64,000 nt of DNA, from the NCBI RefSeq assembly GCF_002775205.1, contig NC_036461.1, positions 7,539,015 through 7,603,014 of the forward strand. Direction: 5' to 3'. The stretch comes from Xiphophorus maculatus. Its lineage: Eukaryota > Chordata > Actinopteri > Cyprinodontiformes > Poeciliidae. Positions 54,201 through 63,558 of the stretch are shown one piece after another; within the stretch, counting starts at the first letter, position 1; each line of letters opens with the position of its first letter. The position numbers and the translations under genes were made by a program. The notes under the pieces are model-generated. The model was given only the letters and a program-made list of their open reading frames with translations, was not told the DNA's origin and made no database searches.

Positions 54201-57200
54201 TGGTGTGAATTCAAAATTACAGGGCATTCCTGGTGTGATTACACCCATAATCAGCTGAACGATTGCCATTTATGTAGAATGTGGTTTTCCACTGTCTGGA
54301 AAGCTTTTCATGGACATCGCTGGAAAAGAAGCAATATTGAAAGCAATGTCTGACTTTTCTGCTGTCAAAGAAGTGTATCATCTCATCACATTTCCCATGT
54401 TTTGCTTTTTTTAGGTTCCCATGATTAATTGGGATTTGTCCACAAAGAGAATCCTGACAATGGAGTTTTTAGAAGGAGGACAAGTCAACGACAGAGAATA
54501 CATGAAGAAACATTGCATCAACGTCAATGAGGTCCTGATTCTGTGGATAATAGTTAAAAGTCAGAATATGGAAGTATTTTCATAATTGTAACTTTAGACA
54601 CCATCAAACACATGCTTGAAACAAAACCCAGAACTGGGTTATTCTTTTTTTGTTTTTTTAATAAAAAAGCAGCAGCTTTAGGCCAGGAAAACTACTGCTG
54701 CAGTCTTACTGACTAGTTTGGCTTCATAGTCAGTCAATGTTTTATAGACCTAACACAAATAATTAAACATTTCACTCGTCAAGTTTAAAAGTCTGCTTGA
54801 TTTTAAAAGTTTTCTTCTAGTTGTGGAACAATGGCACAACTATTTCCTATAAAGTATTTTGGAGAAAACAATGGTGTTTGCTGAAGCAGTTTTTTTTTTT
54901 TATTTGGAGAAGACTCATGACTTTTTCTGTCTTGATCTTATGTGGTTAATTTGGACATTTATCTGAGGTCCATTTAACCCTGTGCAACTACAGAAAGAAC
55001 CTGAGTTGAATTTCTCATAATTCATCCAATTGGTTTCTGTGAGTGTGCAGAATGTGTACATGGAAAGACAGATGGATGGATAAATGAATGGATGGATTAT
55101 AAATAATTGATTGACACTGCTAGATGCCTCAGTGGAAAAATATCTGATCACTTGGATGTATCCACCAATGCATTGATATGAACTGTTGGACTGATGAATG
55201 CATAAAGGATGTCTGAATAGATGAATCGATTCATAGTGGATGGATATTTGATATGATGAATAAATTAATGACAATTTGTTGATGAATACCTTAATGGTTG
55301 AAGGATAGGAGCTTTTTTTGTAGGAAAATCCAAAGAAAACATGTACTATGCAATAAACGAAAGTTATAAAGAACATATACTTAATGGGTAATAAAGAGAA
55401 TACTTAACTGACGCTTTTTGGATGGATTGCATTATTATGTTGCATGTTGGTGTCTGTGTATGTCGAGTCATATGATTTATGAAGAACCAAATGGAATTTC
55501 TACTGAAGTTTCCTGCTCGATTTTGTCAGATAGAGGCAATCCTTTGTTGTTTTTTCTTCCTAATTTTTCACATCCCTCCTTCATGTTTCCATCAGATCTC
55601 AGAAAACCTGGGTAAAATGTACAGCGAAATGATCTTCATCCACGGCTTCGTCCACTGCGATCCCCACCCAGGCAACGTTTTGGTCCGAAAGTGTCCTCAG
55701 AGCCAAAAGACAGAGATCGTTCTGCTCGATCACGGCCTGTATCAGGTAGGAAATCTGCAGGCTGCCTGCACACAAACAAAACACCGTTTGCTGTAATATT
55801 GCAACCCATTTTTCATGCTGCCGACCGAGGCTTTGGCTAAATTGGTGGAGCAGCAAACACGCAAACACAGGGATGACGCACACTCTCGGAGACAGACACA
55901 CTTTTATTAGAGTACAGCAGGATAAAAGCTTTTTGATAAACAACTCATTTGATGTTGTTCTTCGCAGAGTGCCGTGTGCTGGGTTTGAATGCACTGCAGC
56001 CTAATCACACAGTGGCGCACACGCACACTCGTGTCAACACACACACACTGTTGCGCCTACAAACACCCACAGGCTGATGCACAGAGCTCTGGCATGACTT
56101 TGTTTGCTGCTAGTTGCCATATTCATGGGAGACTTTAATCATACATATGCAACTACATCATCTGGAACAAAATGTGCCACACACACTCTTATACAAACCA
56201 GATACATGCACACACATGAATGCACTTGCTTGCCTTGGACCATAATGGGTCCAATTTATTCCTAATGACTTGTGATTTTAGATGTCATTTTGGAATAGAA
56301 TATTAATCCAGTGTTCTCACACAAACACACACACACACCCCAACGCACACGCACACAGAAGAAAAAAATAAAACATGGCATTTTCACTGTCATAATCAGT
56401 AGGATAAAGCTTGATACTCTGTATAGATTGAGAGACTTAAATTTTTTAAAAATTGAACCAGACCTTTCTGCATAAATAAACATTATTTATTTCAACATGT
56501 TGCATAAATAATCATAGTAAATTATAGAAAACGGCTCAGAACAGGCCCTGTTTTCTCCAGTTGCTCTTTTTCTGGTTGAGAATTACTTGGATTTTACCAG
56601 ACAGATTAAAGATGAGAAAAATCTGACCTGGTTGTCAGTGTGAGACAACAACCCCAAGGTTGCACGCTTGGCCCAATCATCAGATAGTATCAATAACTGT
56701 TAATAAGTAAAGATCCCAACAAAAGATTTGCCTGAATTATATGACACCTTTACACATCCATTCGTCTGACCGTCCGTGTGATTGGTCAGCAATCAATTTC
56801 TTTTCAAGAATCATACCATCAAAAATTCTAATTGAATTGTGGAAATCAATTTCCACAATTCATTTTTAAACGAGGGGCATAATAAGTCCATTAAGGAAAC
56901 CGAGACATCCCTCTTTAGCTCCTTCTGGTGGATCAGTAGACATACACGTGTCATAAAATGCATTTTGTCAATGACTCATTTTAGACACTCGTGTACAGGT
57001 GCTACATGTTCAATCCTGATCCATTTTTCATGACCACTGGTTAGGCAGGACTATGGATATACCACTAATCCAGAGTTTGGCCTTTCTGATCTGCACCAGG
57101 ACAAACCAGACCAAAGCCCTTAACACTGCAGATGAACCAATGCTTGTGGCAGAAAGTCAAGAAATGTGACATGAGACCCCACAGCTTGTTGTGATTTCAT

Positions 57201-57558
57201 ATGAAAAGGAAAACCTGTCATGTGCTAGCATCAGACTTAAAGATAAAAAGCATCTCATATTTCAGAGATGGGTGAAATCTCTGAATTCACCCATTGATTT
57301 TTTAAACAGAAATAAATAACAAAAACATTAACACAGCTTTGTACTAATGTCCTGTTTCAGGTCTTGCAGCCAGATTTCAGGATGGACTACTGTCGACTGT
57401 GGATGTCTCTCATTAAAGGCGATTTGTCCAGAGTGGAGCGTTACAGCCGCAGACTGGGAGCTGGAGATCTCTACCCCCTCTTTGCTTGTATGCTTACTGC
57501 TCGTTCCTGGAATGCCGTAACTGCTGGAATCAGTTCTGTTCCTGTGACACATGCAGAG
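27136..57558 (+). CDS. ADCK1: ADCK1, aarF-domain (UbiB-family) kinase-like protein, first eight coding exons; 3' end outside the window
   Basis: Mitochondrial atypical kinase-like protein of the UbiB family. Relatives support coenzyme Q synthesis, and ADCK1 has been linked to mitochondrial shape and cristae. Coding joins: 27136-27267, 28575-28658, 44221-44424, 52253-52411, 53282-53440, 54415-54531, 55596-55745, 57361-57558; all are phase 0, giving residues 1-401. Visible motifs: a hydrophobic N-terminal segment (about 9-24, probable mitochondrial or membrane signal), KxGQ as FIKVGQ (92-97), the alanine-rich loop GAASLAQVH (154-162), the VAVK lysine K175, ELDFLNE (222-228), HCDPHPGN (305-312) and LLDHG (328-332). 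The human protein is about 523-530 residues, so roughly 120 C-terminal residues lie to the right. No break was found. Intron 3 is 15.6 kb. Confidence 0.95.
27590..27990. repeat. Decayed interspersed repeat in ADCK1 intron 2
   Basis: The phrase 'GAGGAGGCAGGTTATTCCAGA' and the following 'GGCTTGCCACTGCAAAAGCC' recall a common fish repeat associated with LINE 3' regions. All frames are broken. The family is uncertain. Confidence 0.4.
28575..28658 (+). CDS. ADCK1: ADCK1 coding exon 2 (residues 45-72)
   Basis: Encodes TAVISYDYLTAF and EYGTEEYWTLKSK, matching the family's AVISYDYLTSL..YGSEEY. The acceptor is GTTTGCAG and the donor GTAAGA. Confidence 0.95.
28798..29010 (-). mobile_element. 5'-truncated L2-type LINE, 3' end only
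   Basis: Begins on the plus strand with ATCAATCAATCAG then AAATTTTATTTGTATAGCAC. This is the 3' tail and (TGATT)-type tail repeat of a minus-strand LINE copy. It matches the first 200 bp of the larger copy at 29615 very well, so both derive from one family inserted in the same orientation about 800 bp apart. Confidence 0.75.
29011..29614. other. Intron 3 segment between the two LINE copies
   Basis: Unique-looking sequence with some GC-richer parts (29210-29470) and homeodomain-type TAAT motifs (GATTAGAATTAATGCAT near 29368, CTCCTAATTATCC near 29416). No exon seen. Confidence 0.4.
29615..30420 (-). mobile_element. 5'-truncated L2/CR1-type LINE with remnant of reverse-transcriptase ORF
   Basis: The 3' tail (29615-29720, AATCAATCAAATTTTATTTG) is preceded, on the minus strand, by a 179-codon open frame at 30261-29722. 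It contains SRIDYCNSV, QLIQNAAARVLT, HITPVLKFLHWLPV and a C-terminal FKSQLKTHLF, the usual C-terminal region of teleost L2/CR1-type ORF2 proteins. The catalytic part of the polymerase is missing, so the copy is dead, though this remnant is uninterrupted and therefore fairly young. It lies antisense in ADCK1 intron 3. Confidence 0.8.
30421..37415. other. ADCK1 intron 3, central part
   Basis: No additional exons recognised. It contains A and T runs, a possible worn L2 3' tail near 31785-31850, GC-richer blocks at about 31400-31650 and 34350-34800, and the MITE relative at 35875-36365. Short open frames such as 30423-30779 and 31401-31643 show no domain. Confidence 0.5.
35875..36365. mobile_element. 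Decayed relative of the 5302-5677 MITE
   Basis: Shares in order 'TGTCTCTTTAAGAAA', 'CATCACAACA', 'GTTCAGCAGACG(T)GCAG', 'CCA..TGTTT', 'TGTTTGATGAGG', 'AGCTCAAAAA' and 'TTTTACATAATA' with the better preserved copy. The left terminus is worn and the right end has lost the CCCTTTAA terminus. Confidence 0.55.
37416..37720. promoter_or_regulatory. Candidate intronic enhancer with GATA cluster and SF-1/ERR-like site
   Basis: Within about 120 bp lie TGATAAGG (GATAA at 37489 minus 40, that is 37449-37453), AGATAA at 37522-37527 and CTTATCAG at 37558-37565. TGACCTTGA, an SF-1/ERR-type half site, is at 37532-37540. The block is GC-richer than the intron around it and is followed by a long pyrimidine tract at about 37718-37757. 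No coding content is convincing. Confidence 0.35.
37718..37758. repeat. Pyrimidine tract
   Basis: About 40 bases of T with scattered C. It explains the lysine-rich open frames predicted on the minus strand here, which are not genes. Confidence 0.85.
39590..40245 (+). mobile_element. Internally deleted Tc1/mariner-type transposon relic
   Basis: Contains broken pieces of a Tc1-like transposase gene in order: 'GCATTTCATTTGGAAATCAAGG', 'TAATGCTTTGGGGTGCCATG' with 'TCTACTGCTGGTGTTGG', 'TTGATTGGTCAGCAAACTGA', 'CTTAAACCCCATGGAGAACC', 'GTCAAAAGGAAGATGAGAGA' and 'CCAACCAAGTATTGAGTGC'. The middle section between 'ATTCTAGAGTAG' and the 'GATTGGTCAGC' block is missing. Frames are broken, so no active enzyme. 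Upstream sequence from about 39280 may be part of the same element. Confidence 0.7.
40246..42110. other. ADCK1 intron 3, after the Tc1 relic
   Basis: No exon recognised. The 40320-40860 block has the look of a worn transposon, but no family could be named. Confidence 0.4.
42110..42335. promoter_or_regulatory. Intronic GC-rich, CpG-bearing block
   Basis: Distinctly GC-rich against the AT-rich intron, with several CpGs, a CCATGGTGATGTCAT stretch, four GAGAG units (near 42265-42281) and a TCGATCTGATGATCGA near-palindrome around 42294. It could be a CpG-type intronic promoter or enhancer. A 122-codon plus frame crosses it but resembles nothing known. Confidence 0.3.
42336..44220. other. ADCK1 intron 3, 3' part
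   Basis: AT-rich, no recognised exons or repeats until the acceptor at 44220. Confidence 0.5.
44221..44424 (+). CDS. ADCK1: ADCK1 coding exon 3 (residues 73-140), KxGQ motif
   Basis: Contains NRGTFIKVGQHLGALDYLLP, the UbiB-specific KxGQ segment that covers the active site in this family, and QVIREDLGKE. The acceptor is CTCCTGTAG and the donor GTACAT. Confidence 0.96.
44575..45080 (-). mobile_element. Decayed Tc1-like transposon relic in ADCK1 intron 4
   Basis: The string 'CCCACAGCATCACCAATCCTCCTCCATGCT' (in part), 'CTGGCATACCTTCCAAACAACCTGT' and 'GAGACTTGGTGA' recall the antisense of teleost Tc1-type elements. The frame is destroyed. A secondary fold-back (44884-44933) sits inside it. Confidence 0.45.
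44884..44933. repeat. Perfect 22-bp inverted repeat with 6-nt loop
   Basis: ACTTGGTGATTCAAGTCTGGTG is repeated in exact reverse complement after AATCAC. The second arm is followed by another TCTGGTGGTGG, so part of the unit appears three times. It probably arose by template switching within an old transposon. Confidence 0.85.
45081..47040. other. ADCK1 intron 4, early part
   Basis: No exons recognised; AT-rich with unremarkable short open frames. Confidence 0.5.
47050..47330. repeat. Decayed dispersed repeat
   Basis: 'ATTCTGACAGCTACTGGGAGGAAGGATCTATGA' (in part) followed by 'CAGCAGTCTGTCACTAAATG' recalls a repeat found in many fish genomes. The family is not assigned and the sequence is worn. 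Confidence 0.45.
47331..52252. other. ADCK1 intron 4, remainder
   Basis: No ADCK1 exon or RNA gene recognised. It includes the unexplained open frame at 48124-48519 and a GC-richer block with possible transcription-factor sites at 50220-50770 (for example ATTTGCATAATGAATAG near 50706). Confidence 0.5.
48124..48519 (-). other. Unexplained 131-codon open frame, doubtful gene
   Basis: This intronic block is GC-richer than its surroundings and is open on both strands (131 codons minus, 95 codons plus at 48191-48478). The minus product is serine-, alanine- and arginine-rich with a cysteine/lysine-rich C-terminus (KRPCCKKEACAVKRK). I recognise no domain. It might be a retrocopy fragment, a lineage-specific gene or a chance open frame. 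Confidence 0.2.
52253..52411 (+). CDS. ADCK1: ADCK1 coding exon 4 (residues 141-193), Ala-rich loop and VAVK lysine
   Basis: Encodes GAASLAQVHKAVLHDGRTVA followed by VKVQHPKV. The alanine-rich loop replaces the glycine-rich loop of ordinary kinases. The acceptor is CTCCCGCAG and the donor GTGAGT. Confidence 0.96.
52555..52605. repeat. CA microsatellite within a worn teleost repeat
   Basis: (CA)n followed by 'CCTATGGGCAATTTAGAGT', the usual context of a common fish repeat. It lies in the intron after ADCK1 coding exon 4. Confidence 0.6.
53150..53179. repeat. Perfect 30-bp palindrome, no spacer
   Basis: GGATTATAACAAGTA is followed immediately by its reverse complement. It lies 103 bp before ADCK1 coding exon 5, in the intron. 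It could fold as a cruciform or an RNA hairpin next to the 3' splice site region. Confidence 0.9.
53282..53440 (+). CDS. ADCK1: ADCK1 coding exon 5 (residues 194-246)
   Basis: Encodes FMWLVEEAKKNMPLELDFLN, including the conserved ELDFLNE segment. The acceptor is ACATTGAAG and the donor GTACAC. A perfect 30-bp palindrome lies about 100 bp upstream in the intron. Confidence 0.95.
54095..54240. repeat. Worn MITE-like repeat
   Basis: 'TGTATTCACACCCATCACGTTTGGT', 'GCTTTAAACAAACCAGAGTTTG' and 'GTGTGAATACA' recall a hAT-type MITE widespread in fish. It lies in the intron before ADCK1 coding exon 6. Confidence 0.45.
54415..54531 (+). CDS. ADCK1: ADCK1 coding exon 6 (residues 247-285), weak donor
   Basis: Encodes VPMINWDLSTKRILTMEFLE and GGQVNDREYM. 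The acceptor is TTTTTTTAG. The donor is GTCCTG, which keeps only GT of the consensus. Read-through would add 18 residues and then hit TAA. Confidence 0.93.
55064..55110. repeat. ATGG/ATGA tetranucleotide repeat, imperfect
   Basis: Runs of GATGGATGGATAAATGAATGGATGG. Scattered GATGAAT/GATGGAT units continue to about 55290, explaining the repetitive minus-strand frame there. Confidence 0.7.
55596..55745 (+). CDS. ADCK1: ADCK1 coding exon 7 (residues 286-335), catalytic-loop and metal motifs
   Basis: Encodes LGKMYSEMIFIHGFVHCDPH then PGNVLVRK and IVLLDHGLYQ. These are the DxHxxN-type catalytic-loop and DHG metal-binding motifs. The acceptor is TTCCATCAG and the donor GTAGGA. Confidence 0.97.
56318..56358. 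repeat. CA-rich microsatellite
   Basis: Imperfect (CA)n with CG interruptions; a looser CA-rich zone extends from about 55980 to 56220. It lies in the intron after ADCK1 coding exon 7. Confidence 0.85.
56833..56862. repeat. Palindrome with 14-bp arms and 2-nt centre
   Basis: TGAATTGTGGAAAT and its exact reverse complement are separated by CA. Intronic; no neighbouring repeat element was recognised. Confidence 0.85.
57361..57558 (+). CDS. ADCK1: ADCK1 coding exon 8 (residues 336-401), last one in the window
   Basis: Encodes RRLGAGDLYPLFACMLTARS, matching the family closely. The acceptor is CCTGTTTCAG and the donor GTATGG, phase 0. I found no following exon (expected to begin like DLEIRNN) before 64000. 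Confidence 0.95.
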
Positions 57559-60500
57559 GTATGGCATCCTGCTGTTCACTCATACAAATACATATAGTGT
57601 CAAGTCAAATATTTGCCCCGTTACTTTTTTTTTTAGTTTCAGATCGCCAAGGAATTTTAAATATCACACAAATATACCTTGAGTAAATAAAAAAAAATGT
57701 TTTCATATGCCATTTTCAATGATAATGGAGAAAAATCAAATCCAAACCAATTTTGAGGTTTGGATAGAATATTTCTATTTAACTGTTCCTTTTTTCCACC
57801 TGCAAGGTTCTTGTTTTCAAACGGTGCAGCTTTGCCTGCATGTGTTTTAATAGTAGTAAAGTCATTGTTGTTAATAGCATTGTTTTGCTGTTTTTATGGT
57901 TGTGCACATGCACAGAAGTCAACAAATAAGGAGAGACAGGCAAGACAGCACCAGTGTGAGTTAAGAAATCTAGCAGGAATTTCTGTAAAAAGCGAGGCGT
58001 GGAGAAGCCGTCTTTGGTTTCTGCATCATGAGGAAGATCATGATCAAACCTGGTTGACATAACAAGTAGTATATTTGGCAGGTTTTGTGATTTGTTTTAA
58101 CATTGTTTTTCAATGGTGAAATATGCATAAACTATACATCTGCATTGATCTTTTTAAAAAGTAGCTTACACTTATAAATTGGATTTTATTTTTATTTTTC
58201 TGACCCACACGGCACTGAAATTATACTAGTCTCAAATACATACCTACCTTCACCTCAATCTTTTTTTGAAATGGTCCGATAGTGTTTTTTTTTACTAGAA
58301 ATGGTCAAGGTATATTAACTTCTGGATAATAATCATGATTGACTGCAGCTGGTGGATTATCTTCCATATTACAAACAGTGGTTTAAACAGTTGGAGATCC
58401 AAATTACATTTGTTCAAAAGACTGAGCAGAAGAAAATCACCCAGAAAAAAGAAATATGCACACTAGTTTAACATCAACATGGACTAAGAGAGAAGTGTAA
58501 AAATTCATATTTTAGCCCGTAAAGCTCCAGCAGGAAGGTTGGGATACATTTCACTTTTTGTTCTGATCCTCTTCTACCTGCAGTTGTACAGTTTGAGCTT
58601 CCATAATCGCAGCTCCTCCCTGTTGGCAGCTTATTTCCACACACAGTCATTTAGGGGTGGTTTAACCCTCTAACAGGGGGATTTGGTGCTGAAAGCTGTG
58701 GATTCAGGGTGACTTAATTGTCACAAAGTTAGTTAGGTTTTTTTTTTCTTTTTCTCTTAAGATGAGTTTCAGACTCTATCCTGGACCAGGTCTCATCAAA
58801 ACCTCAGGTGTTCTACAACACCATCTGTCCTCAAGAGAGGTTATTTATACCTCTCTTATGCAATTTGTTGAAGCTGGCAGAAGTACGGCACAACGGTCTG
58901 CTACAGTGTGCCACCCCCTCACACATGATGGGGCCATAACATAAATAACTCTGAGGGGAAAAAGGAAATCTTTGTGCTTATTAACCAGATATGTAGCATG
59001 CGTGAGGCGTAAAAGCAAAAATACTGATTTAAACTTTTTAGACTTGTTCATTATGACAGGAATCAAAATTTAACATGAGCAAACAAGGGATTTTACCTTT
59101 CTGAAGTAATGCTCAGTTATTTTTTTTACATACCTGTAGAGTATGTAAACTTCTAGAATCTAGATGGTCACTGGGAGGGGATGGGATTTGGACCTCACAC
59201 CACCCCACTTTTAGGCATCAGTGATACAAAAACAAATCTAAAAAACGTCATCATTGTTTAAAATTATATTTATGCTTATTTTTAGACACCTAAATACATG
59301 ACTGCTCGTTTCTGACATTGTCAAGTGTCGGCCTTCATGCTTTCAATAATAAACGTTCTCAAGGACAAGAGAAAAATTACAAAAAGAAATCAAAGTAAAT
59401 GGAAAGTATGTGTAGAAGAATGATTTCTAATAGTATTTTTTTTTTACCTTGAATTCTGTTGTTTTCATGAACCATTTTAGCTCTGTAATATCCACGTTGT
59501 ACCAGTCTATGAAATGTCTTTGATGTGCAGGAACTTGTATTTGTTTTTCCAAATATTATTTGTTGTCCTGCATCTGCATCAATTTTGTCTTTTGCCAGTC
59601 TGAAAACATGTGGCTTACCTGCTGCTTTTTTACTCTATGGTGTTATTCTGACACCATATTTATTCTAGATTTTAAATGTGAAGACTTTGCCCTGTTCACA
59701 TCCACTCACTTGCATTGTCTCATTTTTGGTTCCCTTCAATTTTTACTGTCCTTTCCTCTTCCATTTATGCCGGTTTTTCCCTTCCAAAGCTCTCTTGTCC
59801 ATGGATCATTTTGACGCTCTGCTCCTAACAGCCGATGATGCATTCCATTAGTGTTAATGCAATCACGTGCACGCACCCAGTGTTGAGTGCTTTTAGAGCT
59901 GTGGCTTTTTGCTGCCTTTTCTTTCACAGGCAGGAATATTTTACCTCCTTAATGAATGTGTCTCTACAAAATGCAGCCAAAACAAAACTGTTGAAACGAG
60001 CCAAGCATATTCTGCTGCGTCTTTTATTGTGCTGCTTTTTTTGGAGCTTGGGGAGCAGTTCAGTGTCAATACTTTGGTCATATTATTTTATTTTCTAATT
60101 CATGCATTAATTCATGCATATGCTTTTTAATTACATTTAAAGCGACATGACTCTTAATTTAAAGTATTTTTCATCTTGAGAAATGGTGGAGTTTTGTGGC
60201 GCAGAGGCTGAACTGTGTGTGAATATTAGTCTGACTGCAGTTTATTGTCATTGTGCTGATGGGATTATGATGTTTGTGACAAGACTGAGTCACCATAAAC
60301 CTCTTTGCAATTTGTGACAGAAAAAAGGCTGTTTCTCTGAGTTACAAATTGGTTTTTATGTGGATTTTCTTTCCTCTGAGTTGATCAAAAAACCAAAATA
60401 TAAATAAATAAATAACCCTAATACATTTTGCATAAGTAGGTTTACTCCTTCACATAAATAACTGACTTTTGGTTTTGTTTTCAAGTTATCAAGATATAGC

Positions 60501-61149
60501 AATACAGTATCTGCATGACTTTTTAATGGTCATCCATATATACATACATTTTACACTCTGTCTAGTTGCACTCAGTCAAACGTCCAACTTTATCTTCACA
60601 AAGCATAGTCAAGTACATATTCATAAGCATTCTTCCAGTCAACAAAACATGAAGATGAGTTGGACAAGCTCCCTTACACCCTTGATCTGGTCTATTTGTG
60701 TATTTATAGGAAATGATTTAAGAGATTAGTGATGCATCTTAGACATGATAACAGGCTTTTTTTGGCCTATTCAAGGAAATAAACTAAAGCTTCTATTTAA
60801 ATTAACCAGTTGTTTACAGGTACAGTGTACTTTTTATTTTAGTTGAGAATCTGGTGAGTATTTATTATGACCTGAGAAGATGAGAAATTGAGTTGTTGTG
60901 TATTACATCATTCTAGACACGAGAATGTAAATCTTACAGCAGCCCTTTTACTGCATTTGCTACATTTTACATTTTTAGTTATTAAAAAAAAAGCTTTAAT
61001 AAAAGCAAGTAATACAGTCCTGATCATCTTTTTCTGCCTGCATGTCTGAGTATTATATCCAACTGTCTGCTTTCTGATTCTGAATATGCTGTAGAAAAAG
61101 AAAAATCACCAGCCTGATCCCCTCCCTTTCCCAAATGAATTTCCTTTGC

Positions 61150-61370
61150 CTTTTGCACAGCCCATTATTGCGCCACTCGCAATACAATATGTCCTTATTG
61201 AAGCATTCAGATGCAAATGAGAGCGCCATCACCTTCTCTGTGTCCTGCTGGCAGCTGTGAGGCCGGCCTCCTAGCCTCCGATAATTGCTACTAATTGTTA
61301 TTCCCAAGGCAGGACTTAGCGGAGCACTCCTGAAGACCCTGTTATTTGGGCTGGAGGGGGGCGAGGCGCG
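61150..61370. promoter_or_regulatory. Candidate neural-type enhancer with octamer, SOX and homeodomain motifs
   Basis: GC-richer block with dense motif content: CCATTATTG and CAATACAATATG (SOX-like), ATGCAAATGAG (POU octamer, about 61211), CAGCTGTGAGG (E-box) and GATAATTGCTACTAATTGTTATT (two homeodomain cores, about 61279). It sits toward NRXN3 in the known vertebrate gene order, a region rich in conserved elements. It lacks an open frame of note. Confidence 0.4.
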
Positions 61371-61623
61371 GGTTTGTGTTGAATGTCGATGTCTTTAGCT
61401 TGGTAATTCTGGGTTTAGATTGTCATGTAAGCAGAGGAAATGAAGAGGTGACGGTTGAGACAGTAAAGGGGATGGGTCACAGTTCTTCAAGGAAAACGAG
61501 TTGGAGAGGGATTCATTGTTAAAACTGAATATTTTAAAGAAACCTGCAACCACAGAGTCCAGATAGTTTGAGAAAAATCAATAGTCACTAGCAACAGGAC
61601 TCTGAAGATACGGCGTCTGAGAT

Positions 61624-61653
61624 ACTGGCATCTCATATACTGTAGATGCCAGT
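61624..61653. repeat. Hairpin, 10-bp arms and 10-nt loop
   Basis: ACTGGCATCT and AGATGCCAGT are exact reverse complements around CATATACTGT. Intronic. Confidence 0.75.
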
Positions 61654-63184
61654 TATTTAAAATATTTAAGGATTTTTTTTGTATGTAATGGTCCTTCAGC
61701 TCAACGCAGGTATTTTGCATATTGTTTTTATTCCTGTGAATAAAAATGGACTTTAGATAGCCAGACTAAAAGGTTGGAATGATAAACCCACACAAGAACA
61801 CCTTCAGTGTGTATCTATCCATTTGTTTCTACAATATAACAATGTGAAGTTAATATACAGTATAATTCACTTGCATTCAGATCAGCTTGATTTTTAATCA
61901 AGGTTAGATAAAGAAATGGTATTTTCTAGAGAAAGTTCATCCTTTCTGTAGCTATAAAAATGTTGTGCAGCAAATCCAGTTTAAAATCTGAAAACTATCT
62001 CGAAAAGAATCTTAAAACCTTATCGGATTTGCCTCTGATTCTGTACAGAACTGATTATTTTTATTTATGTGTCACAGATATTTGGATCAAGTCGACCGTA
62101 GAGCATAAATCACTCATGATGTTTTCTCTAGTTATTGTTACACAGCACAGTTATTTTTTTCAGTATTTATTCACCTTGTTCTGTTGGGTGGTTTATATTT
62201 TTTAAAACCCTGTTTAAACACCCAACCTGTCATCTAAAAATGGCCCTGTTCCTGTGAAGCACAGTGGCACTGCCAGGAACAAAGTATTCCGTGGTTTTAC
62301 TTTGGTTTGACCGCTAGTGTTGCGTAGAATTTAACGCGAGTCGTTTGGACAAATAAACTGGGCAGTTTTTTATGGAAAATGAGTGAAGCATTCTGCGTTC
62401 ACGGAGGCAGTTTCCTTTTTTACTCTAAAGGTAACGAGTGACATAATTCTGTGAGGAAACATGCTTAATGTCATGATGATAACACATCCTGTTTAACATT
62501 ACTCTGCCAAGCTGCTCATGCTCTGTTATATGTGTGCAGGATATTATGGTTGTGCATGTTTGCTGCATGGAGGTTGTCACTTCTCAGCACTTCCTGTGGG
62601 CATCAGAGACAGACGCAGGGTTTATCCATGTCATATTGTTGACTGGCTGTCCGTCTCCCTCTGTGCGTCTCAAATCTCTCTTTATCTAGTCCGACAGCTC
62701 TGACAATCATGATGTTACACTTATGCTTACACAGATCTGGACCCTGAAGTGTATTTGCTGCAAGAAATGAAAATACAGTGAATAAAAGTAAGTAAAGGTG
62801 GCAATTGATCTGACAAAGTTTGTCTCTTTTAAAAGAGAGAGCCCAGACACCCTTCTGAAAATAACGCTATTTTTTTGTTTTTCATTTTAAAAAAGTTATG
62901 GTAATTCCAGGGATTTCATAATGTAGTACACACTCAAGAATTATTGTTTGGATTGGTATTGAAAGGAGAATTTACCCAACACCGCTTGTTGTGGTTGCTC
63001 CATTGGCGTACATGATATGAAAAATTTCTCATAAGACGAGACAAAATCAAAGATTTTCAAAATGTAGTTGTCTGGTTTTGTTTAGTTTAGAAATCTAGAA
63101 ATATTTAAAATAATTTATAATCCGTAAATCTTTAAAGAAAATCATGGAATATTCAGTGGAAACAGTTTGTCCTTGGTGTCTCTC

Positions 63185-63265
63185 TGTTGTCCGTGATGGA
63201 CCGGCGATCTGTCCACGGTGTATCCCTGTGGACCCAATGGCTGCTGGAGATGGAAACCATGTCCT
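63185..63265. repeat. Fragment of a common teleost repeat
   Basis: 'CCGTGATGGACCGGCGATCTGTCCACGGTGT' (in part) followed by 'CCAATGGCTGCTGGAGATGG' is the familiar 'GTGATGGACTGGCGACCTGTCC' fish repeat in worn form. It generates short open frames on both strands, none real. Confidence 0.6.
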
Positions 63266-63558
63266 CCATGACCATGAAAACACCATGGGTGGATGCTTGG
63301 CTGCTAATGTTGTTCTGTTCAAATGCTCTTCTTCTGTTCTGCAAACTAATTCATTTATTCATTCCACATGGTTGCAGCAATGAATTATGACCAGTCTGCT
63401 TGAAAAATCAAATTGAATCATTTTTAATAAATGTTTTAAATTACAGTATTGAAACTATTAAACTGTAGTGAATATTAGAAGATTTGAGTATTGGTGACTA
63501 TAATTTACGGTGGCCGACAGGTGCAAATGCGCAGCAAAAGAGAAAACATGCAAACAAA

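Larger units (their letters stand above)
57559..63150. other. ADCK1 intron 9 (to the window edge), no exons found
   Basis: No match to the ADCK1 C-terminal region was seen in any frame. It contains T and A runs, a hairpin at 61624-61653 and the candidate enhancer at 61150-61370. Confidence 0.5.

Noticed and set aside
54915..55376. 153-codon minus frame
   Set aside because: Its serine/tyrosine/histidine-rich pattern comes from degenerate ATGG/ATGA repeats.
55980..56358. CRISPR-like or satellite array
   Set aside because: It is a loose CA-rich microsatellite without regular spacers.
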